Positions 38,566 to 49,200 of a stretch of DNA of 64,000 bases are shown here, in pieces. How positions within the stretch are numbered: the stretch's first letter is position 1; each line of letters begins with the position of its first letter. The notes beneath the pieces are model-generated. The model was given only the letters and a program-made list of their open reading frames with translations. It made no database searches and was not told the DNA's origin. The stretch comes from Endomicrobium sp. Its GTDB lineage: Bacteria > Elusimicrobiota > Endomicrobiia > Endomicrobiales > Endomicrobiaceae. Made by a program: the position numbers and the translations under genes. Location of the stretch: NCBI GenBank assembly GCA_031289585.1, contig JAITPF010000037.1, forward strand, positions 1-64,000, read 5' to 3'.

Positions 38566-40001
38566 TGTCTTTAAAAAATAAAATTATTAATGTAAAAGCT
38601 GAAAAAATTGTTTTCCCAGGACGGTCACTTTGCAGATGTTCAGATGGAGTTGCTTTGTTTACTGAAGGGTTGCTTCCTGATGAGATTGCAGATGTCCTTG
38701 TAGTAAAAGATAAGAAAACATTTAGAGAAGGATTACTTAAAAATATTGCTTCTAAATCTAACAAAAGAATAGTTCCTTTATGTCCGTCTTTTGGTTTGTG
38801 TGGAGGATGTTCTTTTCAAAATACTTCTTATGAAAACCAGATTGAATATAAACAGGAATATATATCAGAGCTTTTAAATTTTACCGAGGCAAAAATTTCA
38901 AAATTGTTGACGAGTCCGCAGATTTGGTATTATAGAAATAAAATGGAATTCAGTTTTTTTTCTCCATTTGATGAGAAAGACAAGGGTGAAAGTAGGGTTG
39001 CTTGTGTTAATTCAGGTATGACTAATAGTAAGCAGGAATATAATACAGGAGAAAATATTGTAGATTTAGGACTTCATTGTAAGGGAAGTTTTAACAGATA
39101 TATTTCTGTCCCACCCTGTTTTATAGCTGATAAGGACTTTTTGCAAGCTGTTGAAATAGTTAAAGAATTTGTAAAGAAAAATAATCTTTCAGCATATAAT
39201 AATAAAACGCACAAAGGGTTTTTGAGACATTTAGTTTTACGTAAAGCTAAAAACAATAATCAGTTTCTTATTAATTTAGTTACAAATACTGTTGATTGTG
39301 GATCTTCATTTTTGGAACTTCTTATAAAAGAACTTGGTGAGTTTTCTCACAGTATTTATTGGACATACAACAGTAGAAAATCTGATGCAGTTATAGTCGA
39401 TAAATTAACTCTTGTGTACGGAAAGCCATTTATTACTGAAAAGCTCAATGTAGGTGGACAAGATTATTTTTTTAACATTTCTCCGTTTTCGTTTTTTCAG
39501 ACAAATTCAAAAGGAACTGAAATTTTATATAATGAAATTTTCAGATTGTTAAGTCCATCAAAGGATGATCTTTTACTTGATTTATATTGTGGGACAGGGA
39601 CAATTGGTATTTCAATTGCCAAAAATGTCAAAAAAGTTATAGGAATAGAACAAGTCAAACAGGCAATTGTTAATGCTAAGGAAAATGCGTTAATAAATAA
39701 TATTTCTAATGCAGAGTTTTATGCATCAACTGTAGAAGATTGGGTTAAAGAAAACGAAAACAATTTTGATGCTATAGTTGTAGATCCACCGCGCAGCGGC
39801 CTTACTAAAGGTATTATAAAGTTTTTACTTGAGTCAAAAGCAAAAAGAATAATTTATGTTTCTTGTAATCTGTCAACTTTGGCAAGAGATTTGAAGTTGA
39901 CTATTGAAAATAATAAGTATAAAATAATCAAGATTACACCTGTTGATATGTTCCCGCAAACATATCACATAGAAGTAGTAGTACTATTGGAATTACAATA
40001 G
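38565..40001 (+). CDS. 23S rRNA (uracil-5-)-methyltransferase, RumA/TrmA family
   Basis: CPSFGLCGGCSFQNTSYENQIEYKQ, FFQTNSKGTEILY, LLDLYCGTGTIGISIA, VVDPPRSGL, YVSCNLSTLARDL. Confidence 0.94.
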   Translation: MSLKNKIINVKAEKIVFPGRSLCRCSDGVALFTEGLLPDEIADVLVVKDKKTFREGLLKNIASKSNKRIVPLCPSFGLCGGCSFQNTSYENQIEYKQEYISELLNFTEAKISKLLTSPQIWYYRNKMEFSFFSPFDEKDKGESRVACVNSGMTNSKQEYNTGENIVDLGLHCKGSFNRYISVPPCFIADKDFLQAVEIVKEFVKKNNLSAYNNKTHKGFLRHLVLRKAKNNNQFLINLVTNTVDCGSSFLELLIKELGEFSHSIYWTYNSRKSDAVIVDKLTLVYGKPFITEKLNVGGQDYFFNISPFSFFQTNSKGTEILYNEIFRLLSPSKDDLLLDLYCGTGTIGISIAKNVKKVIGIEQVKQAIVNAKENALINNISNAEFYASTVEDWVKENENNFDAIVVDPPRSGLTKGIIKFLLESKAKRIIYVSCNLSTLARDLKLTIENNKYKIIKITPVDMFPQTYHIEVVVLLELQ

Positions 40002-40022
40002 ATTAATGATTGAGGATAATAT

Positions 40023-41471
40023 ATGAAGATGTTAAAGTTATTATTTGTTTTTGTGTTTAGTTTAACAATGATAAGAGCTGTTTACTGTGAAATGTTAACT
40101 TTGGACGATTATTTGGATATGGTTGTTAAAAGTAACAGTGAGCTCAAATCCGTACAGTCAAATATTGATGCTGTGAAAGGAAAACTTCCTGAAGTTGAAA
40201 AAGTTTATTGGTATTCTTTAAATGCAGGTATGAATTATCTTGATGATTACAGCGGGAGACCTTATAATCAGCAAGCCAGACTTAATAAAGTGACAAATTT
40301 CAACTATGATATAAGTTTAGAGAAGCAGTTTATAACGGGAACGCAGGTTTCTTTGGGTTTAAATGGTATTTCTGGTAAGCATAATTATGCATCGCCTGAT
40401 CCTAATAAAAACATAAACAACTATAACTTAAGCGACATAGCTCCTTTTGTGGAATTACAACAGTCGTTGTGGAAAGATATAAATGGCGGTGCTACAAAGG
40501 CAAGTATAGCAAAGGCGCGAGCGAACGCAAAGTCGGCTTTGTATAAGTTGGAATATAAAAAACAGAATATTTTGTTTAATACAAAGGTTGCATACTGGAA
40601 TTTATCTTATTCAAGAACAGTTATAGATTTTAGAAAATTATCTTTAGATAGAACAACAAAAATTTTGGATTGGAATCAGAAAAGATACAATATGGATTTA
40701 GCTGAAAAATCAGACCTGTTACAATCGCAGGCTGCTGTGAAATTAAGAGAATTAAGTTTAAAACTTGCTTATGAAGAAGAAAATAAATTGAACAGAGTAT
40801 TTAATCAGTTTTTAAATGTTAATGATGAAAAAGTTAGGCATGAAGTCGAAGAATTTAAAAATAAAGAAAATAATTTTAAAGATAATAAGACGCTTAACAG
40901 AAAAGGCATAAGAGCAGATGTTCTTGCTGCTTTAGAGGATGTTCAAAGTGCTTTGTATGATCAGATGTTTTCGAAAAAAAGTTTAGGGGCAGATTTGGTT
41001 TTAAGTGGGAAATATGCGCTTAATGGTGTTGAGCCTTCGTTTGATGACGCTGTTAAACATATAACAAATACTGATAAACCATCGTATTCTGTGGGTTTAA
41101 AATATATAGTGCCACTTAATTTTAAACTTAGAAAAACTATAAATAAAGGTTATGAATCGGCAAAAATTTCAGCGCAGAAATATGCTGAGCATGCTGCAAT
41201 TGGGGAAAATAATGATTGGCTTGAGCTTGTAGATAATTGGAACAATGCCAAAATAAGATTAGAGCTTGCTGTAGAAATAGAAAAAATACAACAGCAAAGG
41301 CATCAGGAAGATCAAAATCTTTTAAGTAAAGGAAGAAGTACAACCTATCAGGTTTTACAAGGTGAGCAGGACTTAGATGATGCAGCACTAAGTGTTTTAC
41401 AGACTATTTTAGAATTAATAAAAATATATGAACAAGCAGAAGCTCTTTATGGTATGAATGTCGAAGTTTAA
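40023..41471 (+). CDS. TolC-like outer membrane efflux protein
   Basis: Signal peptide, two TolC-type coiled-coil halves, ..RSTTYQVLQGEQDLDDAALSVLQTILELIKIYEQAEALYG. Confidence 0.88.
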   Translation: MKMLKLLFVFVFSLTMIRAVYCEMLTLDDYLDMVVKSNSELKSVQSNIDAVKGKLPEVEKVYWYSLNAGMNYLDDYSGRPYNQQARLNKVTNFNYDISLEKQFITGTQVSLGLNGISGKHNYASPDPNKNINNYNLSDIAPFVELQQSLWKDINGGATKASIAKARANAKSALYKLEYKKQNILFNTKVAYWNLSYSRTVIDFRKLSLDRTTKILDWNQKRYNMDLAEKSDLLQSQAAVKLRELSLKLAYEEENKLNRVFNQFLNVNDEKVRHEVEEFKNKENNFKDNKTLNRKGIRADVLAALEDVQSALYDQMFSKKSLGADLVLSGKYALNGVEPSFDDAVKHITNTDKPSYSVGLKYIVPLNFKLRKTINKGYESAKISAQKYAEHAAIGENNDWLELVDNWNNAKIRLELAVEIEKIQQQRHQEDQNLLSKGRSTTYQVLQGEQDLDDAALSVLQTILELIKIYEQAEALYGMNVEV

Positions 41472-41519
41472 TAAAGTGATAATTTTATAACTTTGTCATG
41501 ATCATCTCTCAATTAATAA

Positions 41520-41935
41520 GACATTTAAAGGTAATTCCAACGGGAATCCAGGTTGCAAAAGTTTTAAAGTGGATTCCTGTTGGAGCTTACCATCAAGTGT
41601 TTTAATTGGGGAAAGGAATGACAACAAAACATCAATGTCGTCATTGTGAGGAGGGACAAAGTCCCAACGAAGCAATCTGTGTTGTTGAAAGAGAAAGATT
41701 GCCACGATTGCTACGCAATCTCGCAATGACGGATAGAAATAAAAGAACAGATTGTCACAGCCCTTCGGGCTTGGCAATGACGGACAAAACATCGTTGTCA
41801 TTGCGAGGAGGGACAAAGTCCCAACGAAGCAATCTGTGTTGTTGAAAGAGAAAGATTGCCCGTTGCTTCGCAACTCGCAATGACGAAAAACGTGGATTCC
41901 TGCTTTCATGAGACGACAAGGTTACAAATTTTGAC
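41520..41935. repeat. Cluster of REP-like palindromic repeats (families A and B)
   Basis: tcgtcattgtgaggagggacaaagtcccaacgaagcaatctgtgttgttgaaagagaaagattgccacg occurs twice in tandem (about 41637 and about 41797). Confidence 0.9.
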
Positions 41936-41981
41936 TATTATAAACAATTAACATTTGAGGATAAGGGAAAAAGGAAAAAAT

Positions 41982-44900
41982 ATGAATTTAGCAAAATTGT
42001 CTATTAAACGTCCTACTTTTATTATAGCATTACTTATGGCAGTGCTTATTTTGGGAGTTGTTTCTTTTGGTAAGCTTAGTGTCAGGATGTTTCCGGATGT
42101 TGAGTTTCCGTATGTAATTATTATGACAAGTTATCCGGGCGCAGGTGTTGCAGAAATTGAACAGCTTGTCACAAAACCTATAGAAGACGCTTTAAGTGGT
42201 GTTTCTGGTCTTAAACATTCTGGTTCAGTTTCTCAGGACAACATGTCTGTTGTTTTTGGTGAGTTTGAGCTTTCAAAAAATCCTGATATTGCCACGCAGG
42301 AAGTAAGGGATAAAATAGCGCAAATAAGACTTACTTTACCTGAAGATATAAAAGAACCTGTTATAATGAAAGCTGATTTAAACAGTTTCCCTCTTGTTAC
42401 ATTAAGTTTAAAGTCTGAAAGTATGACTCCTAAAGAGTTATACGATTTTGCAGATGATGTTGTTTCTAAAGATTTAGCTCAGGTTTCAGGTGTTTCGCAG
42501 ATAAAAATTATAGGTGGATCAAAAAGAGAAATACATGTTAATGTGGATAAAAGCAAACTTAAAACACATGAACTTACTCTTACAACACTTGCTGCAAAAG
42601 TAAAATCTAATGCTTCAAATATTCCTGCTGGAAAAGTGAACAGAGGGCGTGAGGAAATAGCATTTAGAACTATGGGCGAGTTTAAGTCTGTAAAACAGAT
42701 AAACAATGTTGTTGTAAATTTTTTAGGAAATGACAGATCTGTTACGGTAAAAGATGTTGCAAAAGTTGAAGATAGTGTTGAGGCTGAAGTTTCAAGGGCA
42801 AGGCTTGATGTAAAAGAAGATGGGGAAATAATATATATGCCGTCTCTTTTATTGTCTGTTTACAGACAGGCAAAAGGGAATGATGTTGCAATTTCTGACG
42901 GGATAAAGAAAAAGATATCGGAAGCAAATGAGCGATATAAGAACTATGCCGGAACACCACATCTTACGATGATTTCAGATACTGCAAAGGGTGTGAGAAT
43001 GAATCTTGATAATGTAAAATCTACAATATTTGAGGGTATTTTTCTTGCCATTTTAGTTGTGTATTTCTTTTTGGGTAGCTGGCGTTCTACTTTTATTACA
43101 GCTTTAGCGCTTCCAAATAGTTTGATAGGTTCTTTTGTTTTTATGTATGTTTTTGGATTTAGCTTAAACGTTATTTCGTTAATGGCTTTATCTCTTGCAG
43201 TAGGACTTTTAATAGATGACGCCATTGTCGTACGTGAAAATATTTTCAGACATTATGAAGAGGGAGCAAATCCTGTAAAGGCAGCGATTGACGGTACAAA
43301 TGAAGTTACTCTTGCAGTAATTGCTACTACAAGTACTGTTATAGCTGTATTTTTTCCAGTTGCTTTTTTAAGTGGAATTATGGGACAGTTTTTTAGAGAG
43401 TTTGGATTGACGGTAGTTTTTGCAATGGTTATATCTATTATAGATGCTTTGACAATAGCTCCTATGCTTTCTGCTTATATTATTCCAGATCGTAATAAAA
43501 ATTCCCCAAAAAAATTTAAAACGGGAAAAATAGGGGAAACAGTTGTTAAACTTTTTAGAGCGTTTACAATTGGATGGTTTAATATAGTTTTTAGTTTTAT
43601 TGAGAAATTATATAGAGAACTAATTTCATTTATAGTAAAAAAAGATTTTAAATTTGGCAAACGGAAAATAAGTTGGAAATTTATAACGCTTGTTATTGCA
43701 GTGCTTGTGTTTTTCGGGACGATTGTAGTAGCAAAAAAGTATCTTAAAACAACATTTATGCCTACTTCAGAATGGGGTGAAATTAACATTACAGTTATAG
43801 CAAAACCTGGAACTTCGTTAGATCAGATGGACAAATATTCAAAACAGATTGAAGAGATAATTATGAATGATCCTAACATTGAACTTGTTTCTTCCTCTAT
43901 AGGTTCTGGTGATATGTTTACGACTCTTTCAAACCAGACAACTATGTATGTTAAAATGATACCAAACCAATTGAAAAGTGGATTTTTTGGCTTGTTTGGC
44001 AAATCTCAAAGAACTCGTACCACTTCAGAAATGAAAGATTATCTAAGAAAAGTTTTGAAAGATGAGTTTGGTGATGAGCTTGAGTTTTCAATTGTGAAGC
44101 AATCTATAGGTGGCGCAGAAAGCGAGTTTATAATACAACTTACTGGCGATGATATTGATGTTTTATATGACGCTGCAAAACAGCTTATGGATAGGTATAA
44201 AACAATACCTTATTTTGTTGATATACAGTCAAATTATAAACCTGGAAAGCCAGAAGTGCAAATACAAATGAATCCAAAAGAGATGGAAAATCTTGGTGTA
44301 AGTTCTGCTATAATTGGCAATGAAGTAAGAGCCATGATTGATGGTATTTTGGCTGGGAAATACAGAGAGAAAGGTCTTGAGTATGATATAAGGGTTAATT
44401 TCCAAGATAGTCAAAAAGACATAGTAAAGAGTTTTGACACTATATATGTAAATAATATTAATAATAAACTTGTAAAACTTAAAAATATTGCATTTACAAA
44501 AGAAACTTCTGGTCCTACGCAAATATATAGGGAAGATAGATCGCGTTATGTTTCTGTTGAAGGAAATATTGCCAGTGGCGGTACTATGGGTGAAATTGAA
44601 AAAGCGGCGGAAAAGATTTTTAATGAAGAAAAATCTGAACCTAAAAATTTGGAAAAATGGAAAAATATAGAGTATAAAGTTTCAGGAAATGTTGAAGAAA
44701 AGGGCAGTATGTTTAAAAGTATTGGTATAGCAGGAGCTCTTTCTATAGCTTTTATATTTATGGTTCTTGCAAGTTTGTATGAGTCTGTTATAACTCCTTT
44801 TACAATTATGACTGCTTTGCCTCTTGCAATTATTGGCGGTATTTTAGCTTTACTAATTTCAAATCAGCCTATTGATATGTTTACAATGATAGGGATGATA

Positions 44901-45284
44901 ATGTTGCTTGGTATCGTTGCAAAAAACTCAATTCTTTTAGTGGATTATATACAACAGCAAATGCGAAGCGGATTAAGTATAAATGATTCTATAGTAAAAG
45001 CTGGAACTGTAAGACTGCGTCCAATCCTTATGACGTCTTTTGCTCTTATTGCAGGTATGTTGCCAACGGCATTAGGACTTAGTGAAGTAGGAAAATTTAG
45101 AAAAGGTATGGGGATAGTTGTAATAGGCGGTATAATAAGTTCTACAATTCTAACTTTAATTGTTGTACCCGCAGTGTTTGAGTATATGGATAAATTTAGA
45201 CATTTCTTACGCAAGCTAACAGGCAGGCCAAATAAAAGGATGATTGATTATACACAAGAGCAGCTAAAAGAAAAAGATTTGTAA
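41982..45284 (+). CDS. RND-family efflux transporter permease (AcrB/MdtC-like)
   Basis: LSIKRPTFIIALLMAVLILGVVSFGKLSVRMFPDVEFPYVIIMTSYPGAGVAEIEQLVTKPIE; GLLIDDAIVVRENIFRHYE; FTMIGMIMLLGIVAKNSILLVDY. Confidence 0.95.
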   Translation: MNLAKLSIKRPTFIIALLMAVLILGVVSFGKLSVRMFPDVEFPYVIIMTSYPGAGVAEIEQLVTKPIEDALSGVSGLKHSGSVSQDNMSVVFGEFELSKNPDIATQEVRDKIAQIRLTLPEDIKEPVIMKADLNSFPLVTLSLKSESMTPKELYDFADDVVSKDLAQVSGVSQIKIIGGSKREIHVNVDKSKLKTHELTLTTLAAKVKSNASNIPAGKVNRGREEIAFRTMGEFKSVKQINNVVVNFLGNDRSVTVKDVAKVEDSVEAEVSRARLDVKEDGEIIYMPSLLLSVYRQAKGNDVAISDGIKKKISEANERYKNYAGTPHLTMISDTAKGVRMNLDNVKSTIFEGIFLAILVVYFFLGSWRSTFITALALPNSLIGSFVFMYVFGFSLNVISLMALSLAVGLLIDDAIVVRENIFRHYEEGANPVKAAIDGTNEVTLAVIATTSTVIAVFFPVAFLSGIMGQFFREFGLTVVFAMVISIIDALTIAPMLSAYIIPDRNKNSPKKFKTGKIGETVVKLFRAFTIGWFNIVFSFIEKLYRELISFIVKKDFKFGKRKISWKFITLVIAVLVFFGTIVVAKKYLKTTFMPTSEWGEINITVIAKPGTSLDQMDKYSKQIEEIIMNDPNIELVSSSIGSGDMFTTLSNQTTMYVKMIPNQLKSGFFGLFGKSQRTRTTSEMKDYLRKVLKDEFGDELEFSIVKQSIGGAESEFIIQLTGDDIDVLYDAAKQLMDRYKTIPYFVDIQSNYKPGKPEVQIQMNPKEMENLGVSSAIIGNEVRAMIDGILAGKYREKGLEYDIRVNFQDSQKDIVKSFDTIYVNNINNKLVKLKNIAFTKETSGPTQIYREDRSRYVSVEGNIASGGTMGEIEKAAEKIFNEEKSEPKNLEKWKNIEYKVSGNVEEKGSMFKSIGIAGALSIAFIFMVLASLYESVITPFTIMTALPLAIIGGILALLISNQPIDMFTMIGMIMLLGIVAKNSILLVDYIQQQMRSGLSINDSIVKAGTVRLRPILMTSFALIAGMLPTALGLSEVGKFRKGMGIVVIGGIISSTILTLIVVPAVFEYMDKFRHFLRKLTGRPNKRMIDYTQEQLKEKDL

Positions 45285-45799
45285 TTTAGATTGCCATAAT
45301 ATCACATATTTTTTACGAGTAGAGTAGAATATTATTATTGTAAATAAAAATATATACAATGCTATTGCAAAGTTATGCTTTAAGGGGCATAAAGTGAAGA
45401 ATACGGGAGTTCTACCTAACTTTGTGGTTTCAAAAGATTCTTTTTTGCGAAAAAAAATAGTAGCATTTTTTATTTTTATATGTGTGGCAGTAAATGAATT
45501 TGCCCCAAGCGCAATAGAAATAAGTAAAAATAGTTTGGTTTTAGTAATAATATTAACAATTCATAATGTAGTTTCAAAAATCTTCAAACAATGCAACAAT
45601 TTCTTTCAATTTTTTTCGGTGTCATTAAATGATTTGACACATAATTCTCTCACAATACTTTCAAATAAAATGACAAAAGATTTGCAAAAATTTTTATTGT
45701 CAAGCTTGAAGAGCTGTGGTAATGGTTGTTTTAGAAAAACGACATCATGGATGCTGCGTAAGTGAACACCTATGAGAAAAATGGATTTTAATGTAGTCA

Positions 45800-46200
45800 T
45801 TGACCATGTCATACCTGTGGAAGCTTAGCTTCAAACGTGTATCCAAGTTGCTGTAAGATGTTAGCTAACGTGGATTCTCGCATGCGTGGGAATGACATCG
45901 TTTTTGCTGTCATTGCGAGGAAGAACAAAGTCCTGACGAAACAATCTGTGTCGTTGAAAAAGAAAGATTGCCACGCCTACTTCGTAGGCTCGCAATGATG
46001 GACAGAAATAAAAGGAAAGATTGCCACAGTCCTTCGGACTTCGCAATGACAAAAAACGTGGATTCCCGCTGGAGTTTACCCTCGAATGTCCTTATTTTCG
46101 AGAGCGGGAATAACACTGCAAAAGAAAGAACAGATTGCCACAGTCCTTCTGGCTTGGCAATGATGGACAGAAATAAAAGGAAAGATTGCCATGTTCATAT
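45800..46200. repeat. Cluster of REP-like palindromic repeats (families A and B) directly upstream of the giant gene
   Basis: cattgcgaggaagaacaaagtcctgacgaaacaatctgtgtcgttgaaaaagaaagattgccacgcctacttcgtaggctcgcaatgatggac, repeated variants. Confidence 0.9.
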
Positions 46201-46234
46201 AAATAAAAAAAATAAAAAGCAGATGAGGAAAACA

Positions 46235-49200
46235 ATGAACCTGAAAGCAAAAATTTCAAAATACTTTGGAATCTACGATGGAAAAAGTGTTTTCACTAAA
46301 AGCATAGCAATTCTTGTTGTAGTATGTTTTATATTGAACGTAGTTAACTTGCCTGCTTTTGCAAGCACCAAAGATGATGAGTTAAGAAAAAAACAAATAA
46401 AAACAGAGCAAACAAACTCCGGCGTGTTATATCAGGGCGATCAGTCGTATGGATCAGTATCGTATATGCAGTTTCTAGAAGATAACACGGATATTGATGA
46501 GAATAATGCAATACTTGTAAAAAATGCAAATGGTAAATATGAAGCTAAAGGATATTGGGACCTCAAGACGCAGACAGCAAAGATTATAGGACCTGACGGC
46601 AAAGCTGTTGACAATGATACATACACAAATGTTGTAAAGAATAAGTTATACGGTGTAAAGAAAGAAGGAAATACGATACCTCAACGGACTGATACAGTAG
46701 TAGTATCAGCTATACCTCAAACCACCTTGCAATCTAGTGTACCTGAACAATCTGTTTCTGAAAGAACACCTGTGCCTGCCGTATCTCAACTAATCACGCA
46801 GTCTGCTGCATCACAATCACAAGCTGATTTATCTCAAGAGCAACCTGCTTCTGAAGTTATATCTATTGCGTCTCAAGAGCAATCTGTTGCTGAAGTTAGC
46901 GCAGAAGAAAAAGTACAACAGACTCTTAAAGCTTTAGCTGATAAGTCAAAATCAACAAAAAAAGAATTCATTGAAAAATCACAAAAAAACAAAAAATACG
47001 ATGAAGTAGTAGATGAACTTGTAAAACAGACAGGCTTAAGTAGAGAGGAAGTTGAAGCAGATCTTGCCAAGTTAAGTAAGACCCAGAGAAAAGGTGTAAT
47101 AGATGCATTAGCCAACTTGTTTGCACAAGGTAAGACAATAGTATTTTGTGCTGCGGATGCATTGGCTACTGTGCTTAATGCGACAAATAAAGGTCTTTTG
47201 GCATTTCAAGTAATACTTGCAGATGCTATAGCTGGAATATTTGTGAAAAATAATCAAGATTTAATAAGCGGAAAATCAAATCAGTTGATGATAAGTGCGC
47301 AGGCAATTCAGACAGTACTTGCCAAGTACGGACGGAAATATAACGGTTATAGCGCAAGTCTTGACAATGTAATAAACGCTTTAGGAGCTGGAGAGTCTGC
47401 AATATTACATGTAGGTGGTAACCACTTTATAACTATAACCAGGAATGAAGTTGGAACTTATACAATATCAGATCCAAATAAAGAATCAAAAACTGTAACA
47501 GCGGACAAATTGAAAACTGTAATGAAGTCTGAATATGGATTAAAAGAAAACGATAGAACAACAGTACTTGCAAAAGGAAACAAACAATTTAAAAACATTA
47601 AACCAATAAGCGATTTGTCAAAAATAACAGGAGCAGAAACACAGGAAGAAAAAGATAGAAAACAAAAAGGACTATATGATGCTATAAAAGCAGCTTATAA
47701 AGCTGGCAATATTTGGAGAACTGGTGGAGTAAAAGAACTAATTGATAACTATGGCGGTTTTGATGCTCTTTTAAATCAAAAATTTTCAAATGAAATAGCA
47801 GCAAGGATATATACGTTATTTGGCGATGATGCATATTCATTAATGCAAGAGCTTATATTTGGAAAAGGCGTGAATCTAAACCATCAACAGTCTGAAGAAT
47901 TTGCTGTAAAATATAATTTCTTTTTAAAATACAAAGCTCTTCCAGGACTTAACAAAATCCTTAATGAATCATCAACAATTTGCAATTATAGCGAAAAAGA
48001 GATTGCCGATTTTAAAAAACAAAGAGATCGATTAATTGGTGATATGAATAGTGAAAAAGAAGCATTAAAGCAATCTTTAGCGTGGTCATATACTATGGGT
48101 GTTATGGTTAAGGATGTTAAAATAGATTGGGCAAAGTATGGAATTGATCCAAATATGAAAGATGATTCTTACACTAGCAAAAAGTTTAATGCCTTGGTGG
48201 ACAAACTTTTTAATAGCTACGATGAAGCGGCTATTATAGCACTTATTGATTGGGTATATGATAACACTGCAGATGCTTCTATTGGATGGTACAATTCTTT
48301 TGAGAATAATGGTAAAAGACCGCAAGATTATAGAGATAATGCTAAAAAAGCAGTTCATAAGTATTTTAGTGAAACAAAATTTCAGTTACAAGAAGTTAAT
48401 AGAAAGTTAAATGTTGAAAACGCAAAAGAAGAAAAACAAATGGCGCTTGCAGGTTTGGATAAAGCTGCAAAAGAAATAGCTATTTTAAATGTAACAATTA
48501 CTATATTGGAACAATACAAAGGTTCTACGCTTTCCGGACAGATTGGACAAATTTTAACTACCAACAAAGTTAGTGTTCCTGGATTGCCAGCAGGCGACTA
48601 TTATCAAATGATTACCATTTCTGCTGACTGGTCTGGGAAAAACTCTACTATTAAGAGACAAGAATATGATCAAAATGGCAAACCTCTTTATAATAACGAT
48701 GGAAGTCTTCACTATGAAGAAATATCCATACCCGCTTATTCAATAACTGTAGAAAATTCAATAAGTACACAAGAAGGAAGTGTTGTTACTCGTTCTGATG
48801 GTAGTACGTATAAAGTTTTTGGTGTGGAAGGAAAGTTTGAAGGTCAAGATGTTATATGGGAATATAGAGGCGCTATATATGGCGGTACTTTCTATATGTC
48901 CGATTATGCAAATATATACCTAAGAGATGATACCAGTAGCGTTTATCAGGAAAAAGAGGATAAAGAAAAACCACCTCCTCAAAGCGCCAAATATTCAGGC
49001 GCAGCTCCTAGGAGAGACAACTGGACTAGTGCGATAATTGTTGAAGATGAAAATGGATACACAGCTACAGGAGCAGGCAACAGGATTACAGTTAAAAAGT
49101 CAGGTAGTAAATGGAAAGCTGAAATTGTAGGTATGGGTACAGAAGCTTTAACAGGATCATCTTTACAAATTGCCTCTTATGATTCAAAAGGTAATGCTTA

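Noticed and set aside
41502-41909. ORFs 41502..41909 (-) and 41606..41845 (+)
   Set aside because: Same repeat-derived peptides (CRHCEEGQSPNEAICVVERERLPRLLRNLAMTD); tandem repeats, not genes.
45394-45812. ORFs 45394..45765 (+) and 45606..45812 (-)
   Set aside because: Overlapping opposite-strand ORFs without recognisable domains; possible decayed sequence but no supportable call.
45861-46116. ORFs 45861..46052 and 45910..46116 (-)
   Set aside because: Repeat-derived antisense ORFs upstream of the giant gene.
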